From Liquidambar formosana (Eukaryota; Streptophyta; Magnoliopsida; Saxifragales; Altingiaceae): a DNA stretch of 64,000 bases. The notes under the pieces are model-generated. The model was given only the letters and a program-made list of their open reading frames with translations, was not told the origin of the DNA and searched no databases. This document shows positions 48,250 to 59,766 of the stretch, piece by piece. Numbering within the stretch: the first letter of the stretch is position 1; the number at the start of each line of letters is the position of its first letter. Where the stretch lies: positions 62,001-126,000 of the forward strand of contig JBBPBK010000101.1 in assembly GCA_039720395.1 (NCBI GenBank), written 5' to 3'. The translations under genes were made by a program, and so were the position numbers.

Positions 48250-49767
48250 ATATGACCCCTATTTTTGAAGTTTAATCCTTCTTTTGTTTTGCAGGCAGTG
48301 TCAGTTCGACTTGAGTTCCCTAATGCCTCTGTTTTCTGTATACATACTTATTTACTATGTTTTGTCCTCATTCTTTATTTCCTTCATCATTATGTGCCAA
48401 CATTTGAATTAAATCATTGAATTAATTGAATATGGTTGAGCCTAATTAAGCCCTTTTTAAAGCCAATAAATAAATGTGGGGGCTGGCCTCGGCCGGGCGT
48501 AGATGGGTGCCTAACACCTTCCCGTCCGCATACCCTAACTCCGAACCCAAACAATCTCTGGTTATGGTAAGTTAGACCCTTCCTAGGGTCGATTGGTTCC
48601 TGAAACCAAATCGGGTGGCGATTCCTTCTCCGTTCTAATCATCTGTGATTAGTGGCGTACTACCCCCGAGCCGGCATGGTTCAGGATACGGCGCTCACAA
48701 TTAGTAAGTGTGTTAGATAGCAAAACATAAAGGGCTCCATGATTAGGCTCTACTTCAAGAAGTTTTCGGCTAGCAATCTCACTCATTTTAACATGGAGCT
48801 CCTAAGCTTGATGTAATTCTTCCTTTTTGCATTTTGCTGTGTAGGTAGTATATATTTATATATATATATATATTCAATGCATGAACCGAAATTTGGAAGC
48901 ATTAATATTCTTTTATTTTTCCTAAATATCATGTAATATTTATGACCAAACTTTAGGTTTTGGGGGTTTAAGAACACAATGATGTCGGTTTTGAAGAAAA
49001 ATGGTCATTACTTTTTGTTTTGAAAATTTACAAATTTTTGGGTTATTAAAACCCGAAACTTTGAGCCTCAAAACCTATATCTTTTGTAATGATTCTTCAT
49101 GAACCATTTACATAATCTTGTAGAGCTTCAAGAGATCTTTAAAATGGATTTTGAATCACTAAATTTTGTTAAGAAACGAATGAGATATCTTAGAGAGAAG
49201 TTGAGCATTTGAGCAAGTTGCAAATGGGGCAACCTGTCCCAAGGTAGAGGATGAATGGTGTTTTGATTCAGTATGGGTGCACTCATGTGCACCGATTGTG
49301 TTCCCATGCTTTTAAAGACTTTAGGTTGACCTGATGGGTCCTACCTTTGACTGTTTGACTCACCACAGTAGGCCCCACCTTGTGGAACCCTTGTTGACTA
49401 ATTTATAGAGATAGAAAATGAGTAAGGGTGATGGACAGTATATGAGCCCTTAGAAGGGCATTTTCGGTAACAAATGGGCAAACCCTATATCACATGCATT
49501 GCACATGATGCTTACTGTTAACTTTCTCACGGCAGGTTAACGGTTTGGTGAAAAGTGTTAATTTTCAATAATTTGGGGGGTTATTTGTAGGATTTTGTAG
49601 ATGAGGGGGGAAAAGTGATTTTGGCCTAAAGATGAGGTGGGAAAAGTGTAATTTTCCCAAAAAAATAAAAATAAAAATAAAGGCAGGTGGTCTGTTGGAT
49701 CTACATCTTTACTACGTGGCGTTCCATTGTAAGGAGCAAGACACAATTGCCTTTGCCATACAGGCAA

Positions 49768-49937
49768 AAACTTCCATGTAATTGTGATATGGCCAGGTGG
49801 TATCATAAGCCAAAAAGGTTCAAGCAAAGTGGGGAAGTAGGACCAACAAGTATATTGACATTCCCATTCTGCTTGAACCTCATTGGTTTGTGATACCACC
49901 TAGCCATATCACAGTTACATGGAAGTTCTACTCCTGC
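49768..49937. repeat. Inverted repeat, arms about 58 bp
   Basis: AACTTCCATGTAATTGTGAT...GGTGGTATCATAAGCC...GGTTCAAGCA on the left is mirrored by TGCTTGAACC...GTGATACCACC...ATCACAGTTACATGGAAGTT on the right, around a loop near 49830-49865. It forms part of the right end of element X. Confidence 0.8.
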
Positions 49938-50530
49938 TATACAATGGTAGAAGATCCAGTTTCCTTATTCACACCCAAGACACAATCCTATATGGCATTT
50001 TACCCTCAAAACAACATAGTTTTGAGGGTCTTTTATTACAAACACACGCCACTTATCTTCCCACACCACTCAAATCTTCGGCCAACTCTATTTTTCAGCC
50101 AACTTCATATTTTTCGGCATAATTATTCCTCATCATCCTAATATAAGAAGGGGAAAAAAAAGTGAAGGAATATTCTAGGGTTTGGGTGGGGTGTCAATTT
50201 CGATAAAGATGAAGCTGATGATGGTTAAATCCAAACCCCCAAATCTAAACCCCTTTCGTGATTCTCTCACCGTCGTACCAACTAACCCTCACCCTAAACA
50301 ATATCAAGAAATTCGATATCAAATTAGCAAACCCTTATTGTGTATGAGAATCGAACGCTATCACAACCTCAAAGCCCCCAATCTGGTCATCTTCCATTAC
50401 ACACCACAATTTAGCACATCAAATTTCCTATCTCAGATTTGTAACAGGAGAGAAGGCAAAACAATTAAGAACCAGCAAATCTAAGAAGTGAAAATCCTCA
50501 TCTCTCTTTTCTCTAAACATGAGCCCCACT

Positions 50531-51003
50531 GGCATAGTTATTAAACCTGGACCGAACCGGGCGATTCGACCGGTGAACCAGACCCCTAATCGGTTCGGTT
50601 TTATTATTGGATCAGAAATGCAAGCTGACCAGAATAAACCGACTTGGACTGCCTTAAACTGGTGGTTTTTTTCCAAACCAATCTGGTTGGACCAGTTCAA
50701 TACTAGTTGACTTGTAAACGTGTGAAAAATTACACTTGGTTTTTGCTGTCACTGGAAATTGAAACAAGGATGTCTAACTGACTAAAGAGGTTCTTAACCA
50801 TTAAACCATGTGTAGTTGTTGTGTCATAACTCACAATACATACTATTTAATATCTAAACATACACTTTTCATTTATTTGTCCTATTTTCAATTATTATTA
50901 TTTTTTTAATTATATAACCAGTTCAACCGGTGACCTGACGGTTGAACTAGTGACCTGACCTTTAGATCAAGTCAATGTTTGGTCCGAGTTTAATAACTAT
51001 GCC
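50531..51003. mobile_element. MITE F (473 bp) inside element A
   Basis: Starts GGCATAGTTATTAAAC and ends GTTTAATAACTATGCC, a perfect 16-bp inverted repeat apart from the inner CT/TC. The interior has many CCGGT/ACCGG and GGTTCAA motifs. A target duplication was not resolved. The ends resemble hAT-type MITEs with TTATTAAAC termini. Confidence 0.75.
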
Positions 51004-51076
51004 TGCTGGTCACCCAGTTCTTGGTGGTCTAATAATTGAAGATTGTTAAAGCAAACTTAGACATTTTCTCAAACAT

Positions 51077-53283
51077 TGTAACACTTGTAATTTTAAATAA
51101 GGTATTAAGGGTTTAATTTATGATTAACATAGTTAATCCCATGATTTATTGGATGACAACTTGTATAGGTAATACATGTATATGATGTTAGGATGTTATG
51201 ATTGAATTTTTGTGATTGAGGGTTCTTTGTTTGATTGTGTTAAGGTATGTTTTAGTGAGCTACGAACCTCTTTATTGTGCATGCTGAGTGTTATAGTTGA
51301 CTATAATAAATAGAATATCTCTTTTTATCCCTGTTGGGTGTTATAGTCGACTATAATAACTGATAGTTGACTATAACAAACAAAATGTCGCAGTACTGTT
51401 CATTGGGGAGTTTTAGTCGATTATAACTCATTATAGTTGACTATAACACAGAATTTCTGCTATAAGACAAAATTTTTATGGGGTATAAAGACCATTTTAC
51501 TTCTCCCTTATGTTTCCTTTAAAACCCAACTTCTAGAGGGTTTCTCACCCATTTCTTAACCGATAGAGTGAGGCCTTTGCATGCATTTTTGTGGAGTAGA
51601 TCGACTCCTCAATCACTCATGGCTACACTTTGGAAGTATGGGTAGTCTTTATGTTGCATTTGAGAGGTAATTTCTCATGTATAATGCTAGGGTTTGCATT
51701 TCTTCTGGGTTTTAGTCATCATATTCTCATATCTTATGTTTATTCATGCAATTTGTGAGGTTTGGTTGCATCTTGGAGTTGGAATCTCCATTCTCTTCAT
51801 CAACTAAGTCATTTGGAAGTTAAGGTTTGGATTGGGAGCTTGCATGTGTATTCTAGGGTTTGGATTTCACACCCACGACACACAAGATTGTATTTTTCAC
51901 ACATTTGGTTGTGGTAGGTGTAATTTACATAGGTTTAAACTATTGACATGATAATATATATGGTATATATATTATCATAGGATTGTTATTCTTGGAATTT
52001 ATAATATGTGTATAGATGATTTATGGAATAAATCTTGAAATAGAACTTTGGGTAATTGATGATATAAATTGGGAATTATGTTTATTGAGAAATTTGGGTT
52101 ATTTTATGCGTTTGGGGAATTATAAATATAGGAATTTTATGGTTATCTCTATGTGAGTAATTAATATTTTGAACGTATGATTTTCAAGGTTGAAATCATA
52201 ATTGGGTATTTATGTTGTTATCATTATTTGGTGTAATTATGTGATTATTTTCCACTGTGGTTTATATGGTATATTTTGGAGATGATTATGGTCAAAAATC
52301 ATTTTTATGGTTTATTATGTTGCATGTTGGGTATAACCATGCATAAATAGACTTAATAATCAACTTGGTAATGTTGAGGGCTATTGGAGCTAGGACTACT
52401 GCGGTCCCAAAGGAAAGGGATATTATGCCATGTTTTCCTATCCTCTAGTCCTGGGCTACTTCGTGTTGTCCTGAATCCAAGCTACTGCGGTCCTAGGTAG
52501 GGATGTCGTGCTGTATTGTCTTGGGAATGAGGCCTACTGCAGTCCCAGGTAGGGATGTCTTGCTGTGTTGTCTTTTAGAGGTTGGTTGTGATTCCTCTAT
52601 TCCGCGCGCGATGGCCCTTTTGTGGGGAAACTGGGTAATTAATGGAATTGGGTAATTAATGGAATTGATTAAATGGACATGGGTTACATGCATTATTTAC
52701 TTTAAGTTATGGATTATAACTTATTTTGGATTTGTAATATACTTGGTTAGTATATTTTGTTTTAAATGATAAAATTGGTTTTATTTATATCATTACTTTA
52801 GTTTATTATGTTAAATTGTATCTACTGAGTTGTCGGACTCATGCCTATTATTTTAAATGTTTTTTAGATAATTTAGGGATTGGTATATGCTATCATAGGT
52901 GGAAGATGCTCTTAATGGAAATTTCATTATGTTATTTATTGATGTATTTTCATGGGAAGGAATATGTATTTATTTGGTTGTCTTTTGGGTCAGTGTAAAT
53001 GTAATTAAGGATGTAATTTTAATTATTTATGATTGCGTATATGTGGGAATGCAATGCATGGGATGATACCATACTTATGGATGACATGGAAATTTTTATG
53101 GAATAAATTTTTGTAACAGGTTTATGATGGTATGTCCTATCTATGGATGTGTCATGTCCGACAAAAGGAAATTTTTTTTTTTAGAGATTTTGACACCTAT
53201 CATCCTCTTTTATCAAATGATTTATTGAAATAAAGTTTGTTTTATTACGATTGATCACAACTTAATTAATTTGGGTTGTGACA
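51077..53283 (+). mobile_element. Probable solo LTR G (2.2 kb) inside element A
   Basis: Starts TGTAACACTTG and ends GGGTTGTGACA. The flanks are AACAT and AGCAT (4 of 5). A TATA box (GGTATAAAG) is at 51482-51490, preceded by a palindrome array. Tandem CTACTGC(G/A)GTCC(C/T)AGGTAGGGATGTC blocks occur near 52482-52560. No gag or pol remains. The left boundary is the less certain one. Confidence 0.5.
51291..51446. repeat. Five TTATAGTCGACTATAA palindromes in LTR G
   Basis: Copies start at 51291, 51341, 51361, 51411 and 51431, spacings of exactly 50, 20, 50 and 20 bp. The 51341 copy is a perfect 16-bp palindrome; the others differ at one to three positions. The last ends 38 bp before TATAAA. Confidence 0.95.
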
Positions 53284-53745
53284 AGCATTGCACAACCAAT
53301 CCAAATTAATGAGCCCAAATGAGGACTTACGCAAATGGGGAGGTTGATTGCCCACCCACATAAGCCCGAATGAGAACCTACCCACACAGAAGCTTCATTA
53401 TCCTCATCAATGGCGTGATGGGTTTTCCAGCATCAGTGCATATTTTCATATGTTTGGGTTTTTTTTTCACTATGAGGTTGGTGGTGATGTCATGGTGAGC
53501 GAGTGGGGTGGTGATGTAGAGGTTTGATTTGAGGATGATGGTTGAAATTGCTCAAGATCTAATAGTCTTAGGTGGAGGGAGGGAAGGTGAGGGGTGAGGG
53601 GAGGAGGTGTTCGTTGATGAACCATTTTGTATGGAGCTTGAAGATGAGGATTTTGTTGTTTTATTCCTTGTTTTTCCAAAAGGTTGTTTTTATTTTAGTT
53701 AAAGAATTTTTTAATTTTTTTTTCATGTGTTTGGAGTGATGAAGA

Positions 53746-55444
53746 TGTTAGGATTATACCCTAGAGCCAATCATAGAGATGATTGTTTAGGAATTAGGAA
53801 TAATTATTTGATTTCATTTATATATGTCACATTTATTATTGATTTAATAAAAGGGCTTATTCTATTATGTTTATATGCATCATCTATACTTATATATGCA
53901 TCATCTATATTTACATAATATGTCCATAGAGTTAGAGTTGAAAATATGAAATTACAAAGGGTTGTAATTTTGAGACTGTAAATATATTTCTGTATTAAAC
54001 TCCTAAAGCATTCCTAGTTGAAGGTTCACTATGATGGACAATAATGAACCATAGGACTAGCACCTATTAGGTTGACTCTATAGGAGGATAACTAGTCTCA
54101 AACTATTTGTGTGGAGACATTACAACTAACAAGTGGCTGCCTATTATAAGAATGGGTACACTGAATGTGACCAAAGATATAAGATAAACTGAATGGAGTT
54201 TTAACCTGCCTGCCAATCAGTTTCTCATTGTTATAGTGGTACAAGTAATCCTTAAACCTAAGACACCATAGTTGTCTTATGCATATAGTTCTAGAAGTTC
54301 GATAACACTAAGTGCAGATCCTTCTAGGAGTCTGCAAGGGTGTTCATTGGCCCTACTGCTATGTGTGTGAAGGCATGTGAGTGATCAATAAGGAATCCAT
54401 CACTCTTAGGAAAAAGAGAGAGAATGTTTCATATATCATTCAGTGATATAACTCATTAAATCCATGGGCCTATAGTAGAATGAATATGGAAAGGAGTTTC
54501 CATAAGTTCATTATTGAGTTGATATTTATTATTGAATATAAAGTAATTGAACTAAAGACTTGACAGACTTCTATGTCCTATTAGTTCAATTGGAGACATT
54601 GTGTGGATGGAAGGATGTAATTGTAACCTATAAATTATAACAGAAGGGTTCTTTGTAAGATAACTATTTACCTCATTAAGGAACACAACATGAGCCATAT
54701 GCTAGGTGTTACTTATGGTTAATAGAAGCCCTAATTGATATAAGAGAGTTATAATCAATTAGGGAATTGGAAGGAGTTCCAATTAAACCCTAAATGGAAA
54801 GAGTTTCATTGTGCACAACTTGTGATATACCTACTACTTGATGATGTGAACCCAATGGGTCACACACTGATCATGCTATGAGAGTTTTAAAGTCTATGAG
54901 AGAAATGGTATAAGTTAATAAAAGAATAGTTCTTAAGAGACAAGTTTGTATAGGATATAAACTAGAGGGGTTATTGTGTAATTAGGAGGAATTACATAAA
55001 ACCTAAAAGGGATAGAAGTCCTCCTTATGGCCGGCCCTACTTGGAGGCTATATAAAGCCTCTGATGATGTGTGACATCATAACTTGACCACAATTTGAGA
55101 CTCTCAAGAGCTGGCCGAAATTCACTAGCCTCTCTTTCTTTCTCTTCTCTTCTCTACCTCTAGCAAGAACAAGGAAGAAAGAAGAAAGGACTTGAAGCTT
55201 TAGCTAGGTGTGGCTACCGTTGGAGGCAGTACACTTGGACTGCTCATTCACTGGTGTTCAGAATCAAAGCTTGGAGCAAAAAGAGAGAAGACAAATCAAA
55301 CTGTTAGTAATTCTACCTTCTTCTAGTAAGAGTTTTGTTTGTGTTTAAGCATAATTGGATTCATGGGTTAAGGAATCAATTAGGAAAAGTTTTGTTTATT
55401 AATTCATTATGCACTTTGTTTTCCTTCTAGTTCGATTCCCAACA
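53746..55444 (+). mobile_element. Solo LTR H (1.7 kb) inside element A
   Basis: Perfect GAAGA duplications (53741-53745 and 55445-55449) flank TGTTAGGATTATACCC at the start and CGATTCCCAACA at the end (TGTTAG/CAACA-type ends). A TATA box CTATATAAAG (55049-55058) is framed by the inverted arms GAGGCT/AGCCTC. A near-perfect hairpin (CCCTAATTGAT...ATCAATTAGGG) is at about 54730-54765. It lacks any interior. Confidence 0.85.
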
Positions 55445-56084
55445 GAAGATTGATAAGGCTGGAAAAAATGGAGTTCGTCGGAGAGTTGGGTGCTGTGGGA
55501 AGATGGGTGGAATGGGTTTAACATAGAAGACCCTCAAAACTACATCGTTTTGACGGTAAGATGTCACATAGGATGGTATATTTTTGGGGTGTGAATAAGT
55601 AGGTCAGGTGCCACATAGGATCCAACTTAGTATGCATGTGCGGCCACATGAGCCCCCCCGTTAAGTTTACTGACAGACGTTAATGGTTGTCCCACATTGA
55701 AGCATTAAAATTAAAATTGTCTCAAAATCGAGTCATTGTATAGTTTGTGGCCTGGATTGAAACTCACCCTATAGTTGATGGTATTAAATTGTAATTAACC
55801 AAAAAAAAAAAAAAAAGCTGGGTCCCATTGGAGTGTGGCAATCAAGAAAGGAAAGAGGAGTAAAAAGAGAGATGAATGGGTCCCACAGTCATTATTGCTT
55901 CACTTTGAGGGAAGGAATGAACATTCTTTTGTTTTGAAAAGGAATGCTTATTCCATCAAAAGAAGGAATAGTGAGCTTTGAGGGAATATGGATTCCTTTT
56001 CTTTGGCTAACCAAATGGTCCACTCTTTTTGACTAATAAATGGAATGAGGATTCCTCCATTCCCATGTACGAAATGTAGCCTTA

Positions 56085-59000
56085 GGAGTATCCCAGGGCT
56101 TACTCATGTCGAAGTTTAACCAGACAATTCTTCTAACGGCCGTGTGAGACGCCATCCACACAGACTATTATTGTTGCATGCCTTTGATAATTTAAGTTAG
56201 GGTGCTTTTATTTAAGGTTTGAGGAGATCATGATTTTGACTCCGCGTGAGTGATTGTGTGGGTGTGAGTGTTTTCCTATCGTTTGGGAAAATAATAATAA
56301 TAATAATAATAATAATTTTCAACCACTATTTTTAATTTGCTTTTCACACACAACAATTAATAACCATTAAATGAAATCACTATTAAGGGCAAATTTTCTC
56401 TTTTCTTCAATCCCATAGCAAAGCCTTACTGTCTTTAATGAAGTATTGGCAGCTTAATCTCCTTAAATAAATGGTAGAGCAATCCAAATCATCACAATGA
56501 TAGGAGACTAGAACCAAAATTAAAAGGCCAGTTAATTTAAACTGTACACATGCCTAGCATTTTATGGAGTGAGAATGGAAATTCACATCTTCTCGGCATT
56601 TTTGAAGTTTCATATGATAAAACCATATAAGGATATTTGAAGAAATGATTGCAATTATATATGCCCTATGAATTCCGTCTTACCCATCCAAACATTCCTG
56701 ACATCGAAAAGGTCTATCTCTAAGAAGAGCTCTTCCTTCTCACAAGGTCTTCGTGCTCACCACCATTTTTTTTTTGGTGAGGATCGAGCCAACAATCTCT
56801 ATCATCCTCCCCTCCCCCCCCCCTTTTTTTTGTCAAATTTGTTTTGTTTGCTTTTGTACATTGTAGGTATATACATACATGTATGCACATTGAGTAATGG
56901 ATGGTGGTGATTTGAGTGATGGCTGCTTGAGGGTTGGTTAGGGTTTTTTTATTTTTGGTTGTTTTGTTTTAAAGCTCATTGACTACTGTATAATTCCCTT
57001 GTATGTGATCTCGATCAATTGACTATTTCAAAGTTTCTTTCATGTGCGATCATACTCTTATTCATATAATTAAGCCGACAATAAGAAAAAAAGCATTTGT
57101 GTGACTCTCACTTAGCCTTTTTAATTTTTGTTTTTTGTTTGTGGTCAGACGTAGTCTTTTCACTTTAATATATAAGATATGTAAATGAAAATACGTGGTA
57201 TATAAGGTTCCCTGCCAAATAGGGCATTTAATTCATATAATATTATTGCGGCCTTTAACACGCTTAGGCTGCATGAATTTAACTGAGGATGAGTGGTTGA
57301 AAATTCAAAGCTTCAGAGATAGATAGATAACCCATGCCAGTTTAATTAATTGAATTCCAAACTTAATCACCGCATGCAATTACGTTGCATAGACATTTGA
57401 CCCTAGCTAGCGCGCTAGCCTGCATTTAAGGTTAAGATATCCTATATTCCTATCCCCCTGCAGGTCACAATCCCATTTTTCATGGAAATCAGGACATATT
57501 TTCTATCTTCTCAAGACAATTGGCAAGAGTTGAGCGGTGAAGCGTCCCTCATTTCATTTCTTTGGCTCAAAATTGATGCAAATGTCGAGGGAGGGATAAA
57601 TACTTTATTCTTTACCAAAGCTTGTTTTACGTAGTCAAATAGCAACACTCTAGTGGAGTATCGAACTAATCTGGGCAGAGGTCAAAGAAGGGCGGTAGAC
57701 ATATATGTACACGCCAGCTATAGAATTGCTCTAGCAAAAAGACAAAGAATAGATTATGCCATCTTCCAACACTCTGAAGAAAAAGCAAAAAAAGAGGCTA
57801 AAAATGGTAATTTAATTGATATGGATAATGTAATTGATTCTCTAAAAGTAAACCAATTTTAGTGTATTTTATACTATCGATCAAAGGGCACAAATCTATT
57901 CTTTTGAATGAAAAGATTGAGAAGGATTATATTTTCTAAATTCCAAAAACTGATCTTATAATATCAATTATAACGGTGATTTTTGTTTCTAAGTTAATAC
58001 ACAGTTACACACACATAGACCAAGAGGTAGGACCAAGGCAGAATCGAAATACACACCTTGAAAGGGCTTAACCTTTGAGGATATGATGGTATTTTAAATA
58101 CCTACACACAAACCCATATCTAGTTAGTGTGAGACTTTTTATCCACTCATTCAAGGTGAATTTTTTTTTTTTTTTTCATTTAATACTATGTAAAAATACA
58201 CAATAATTATTCAATTTTCATAAGGTCTCACAAGCGATGAGACCCACATGAAATCCACATTTACATGAAAACCCTCAATCTAGGTTCCATTTAAATATTA
58301 AAGATATTTGAAGTGTTATATATAGAATCCCGTATCTAACTCTTGAGGCAATAGAGGATCTCAAACTTCTAATTTTAGTGAATCTTATAATTAAACATAT
58401 CTTGAAAAACTCGTGCTCCGGCATCTGATACTGCTCTCAAAACTTTATGTCAACGATAATATAAATTACACATTTATAATAATAATAATAATCCATCAAT
58501 AAGCATTTACTCGAAAGCTACCTCTACAAATACATGCATACAAAACTTATATGCTTGATTTTTTATTTTATTTTTTGCTATGGATAATATGGGGAGAGGG
58601 AAATATCACGCGACCACTATTATATACATGACGTCTTGATAATACTTACAAAAAAATATAATTAATAAATACAAAAATCACAGATACAAATGGCGGACCA
58701 TTAATTAATCACAAACTAATATTTTAGAATTGAAATGTCCCCGTCGCTGAGCTATGCATGTGGCTGCGTGAAGATTCACATTTTAGAAGAGGATGAGGTC
58801 GGGAAAGACCTGTTTTCGTTCTATGCATCAGAGCCTTGAAAAATGGCAAAAGAAATAAACAAAAGTGGAGTGTTAATCCCTGGACGGATTACAAGATTCT
58901 CTCTTTATCTTGATCCTGTAGGGATATGTTAATGTAAGTTCTTTCAGTATCATGTATTAAGGGTTGTATCCTATTCATTGACTCAATGTATTCCATAATC

Positions 59001-59766
59001 CATCAATGCACAGGATACGACCTCAATGTGAGTATTTATATAATTTATATCAGCACATTGCTATCTGACCGCTGTTTTTACAAGATCGATGAGCACTTGC
59101 AGCTTGTTTGAATAAAACAAGGACTTGACTTACGAACAATTCCACCTTTCATTAGGTGCTCTTGCATATCAACATGAAGCTGGACAAAAAGATTGGATTT
59201 GTACCAACTACCCATCATTAATTTGGTCTTTTTAGTTACATGGAGAGCTAGTACTAATTAATTAATAATAAACTTGATTTGATAAAATTAATCATCTAAT
59301 GCCTCGAAACAATCTACTTAAATGGATTTTTATGGTCCATGGAATTTGATAAATTTCATGCAAGGATTAGCTTTGCTCTTGGACCTACCAAATTTAATTC
59401 GATCAACTTGCATTGCATTATTGGAACAAAATTAACTGTATGTAGCTGCCCAGCAGCGACCTAACTTACTCCCAGATCTTTATGACTCTCGAGTCAGTGG
59501 GGAGCAAAGAATTAATTAGTTCTTGGGGCCATGGTGTAATATTAAGAGACTAAAGCGTACATGGTTGCCCATTGCCAATTGTCAGGGACAAAAAATTAAA
59601 AAAAAAAGAAAAAGAGCCCATTTGGGATGTTCAAATGGCCGAGTTGTTTGACAGAACATCCCCAATGCTAGCTGGCCATGTGATCAGTGATCATACCACC
59701 GTATTTACATTTCGTCCAGAATTTGTTTAGACCTCCAATTCGTTTGAGGACCATAGGAATAAAATA
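56085..59766. other. Intergenic, no gene seen
   Basis: AT-rich with an AAT microsatellite (about 56291-56315). The 69-codon frame at 57653-57862 is Lys/Arg-rich but matches nothing I know and has no exon context. A diverged copy of the 27.6-kb segment lies at 58010-58140. Confidence 0.4.

Larger units (their letters stand above)
44679..48699 (+). mobile_element. LTR C (level 5), itself interrupted
   Basis: Perfect ATTAG duplications (44674-44678 and 48700-48704) flank TGTTGACACCCAATTTTGTA at the start and GGCGCTCACA at the end, canonical TG...CA. Near the 3' end are the GATGGGTGCCTAACACCTTCC and GGTGGCGATTCC blocks typical of plant Ty3-type (Tat/Ogre-like) LTRs. A TATA box (CTATATATAC) is at 45079-45088. 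Without LTR D the LTR is about 1.4 kb. No coding interior remains. Confidence 0.8.
44290..49658. mobile_element. Long-TIR element B (level 4) inside X
   Basis: The left end GGGAAAATTACACTTTGTCC and the right end ...AAAAGTGTAATTTTCCC are inverted. The arms run well over 100 bp (TACAAAATCCTACAAATAACCC, mirrored near 49573-49603). The 9-bp flanks are A-rich and match at 7 of 9. It belongs to the same family as the compact 713-bp element at 59776-60488, sharing the arms, AATGAATGAAATGACAATAA and an internal GCTTCCCAAG...CTTTTCATCT segment. Without LTR C it would be about 1.35 kb. Confidence 0.75.
43465..49962. mobile_element. TIR element X (level 3) inside element A
   Basis: Direct repeats ACTTATTCA (43456-43464) and CCTTATTCA (49963-49971), 8 of 9 identical, bracket this segment. 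They rejoin the arm of element A exactly as in its uninterrupted mirror copy near 55585-55600. The ends are loosely inverted (TGGATCCTTTGCCA left, TGGATCTTCTACCA in reverse from the right). Inner segments also mirror each other (GGCAAAGGCAAT..., CGCCACGTTG, GATCCAACGG at 43490-43560 versus 49690-49765). The 9-bp duplication suggests Mutator-like. Confidence 0.5.
40193..55800. mobile_element. Long-TIR element A (level 2), heavily interrupted
   Basis: The left terminus is GGGTTAATTACGATTTAGTACC at 40193 and the inverted right terminus is GTAATTAACC at 55800. It is flanked by exactly nine A on the left (40184-40192) and an A run on the right, consistent with a 9-bp Mutator-like duplication. The left arm resumes after LTR E at 43278 (ATCAACTTTAGGGTGAGTTT). 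Its mirror image lies at 55605-55790. The arms include ATTTTGAGA, ATGCTTCAATGTGGGACAAC and TTAATTTTTATGC. The left arm resumes again after element X at 49972, matching the mirror of 55530-55620. No transposase was recognised. Confidence 0.65.
40034..56084. mobile_element. Tourist-like MITE (level 1 host of a 16-kb transposon nest)
   Basis: TTA (40034-40036) precedes GGCTGCATTTGGTATG (40037). AAATGTAGCC (56072-56081) precedes TTA (56082-56084). The 3-bp TTA duplication and GGC-rich inverted ends are the PIF/Harbinger Tourist signature. Both halves share GAATGGAATG/CATTCC-rich inner sequence typical of this MITE type. Without the insertion in it, the MITE would be about 430 bp. Everything between 40193 and 55800 is inserted material. 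Confidence 0.75.

Noticed and set aside
44679..48699. Complete LTR retrotransposon with two LTRs
   Set aside because: No repeated termini, primer-binding site, polypurine tract or gag/pol frames; a solo LTR interrupted by another insertion explains it better.
57653..57862. 69-codon Lys/Arg-rich frame
   Set aside because: Short, isolated, AT-rich, with no motif; cannot be told from chance.
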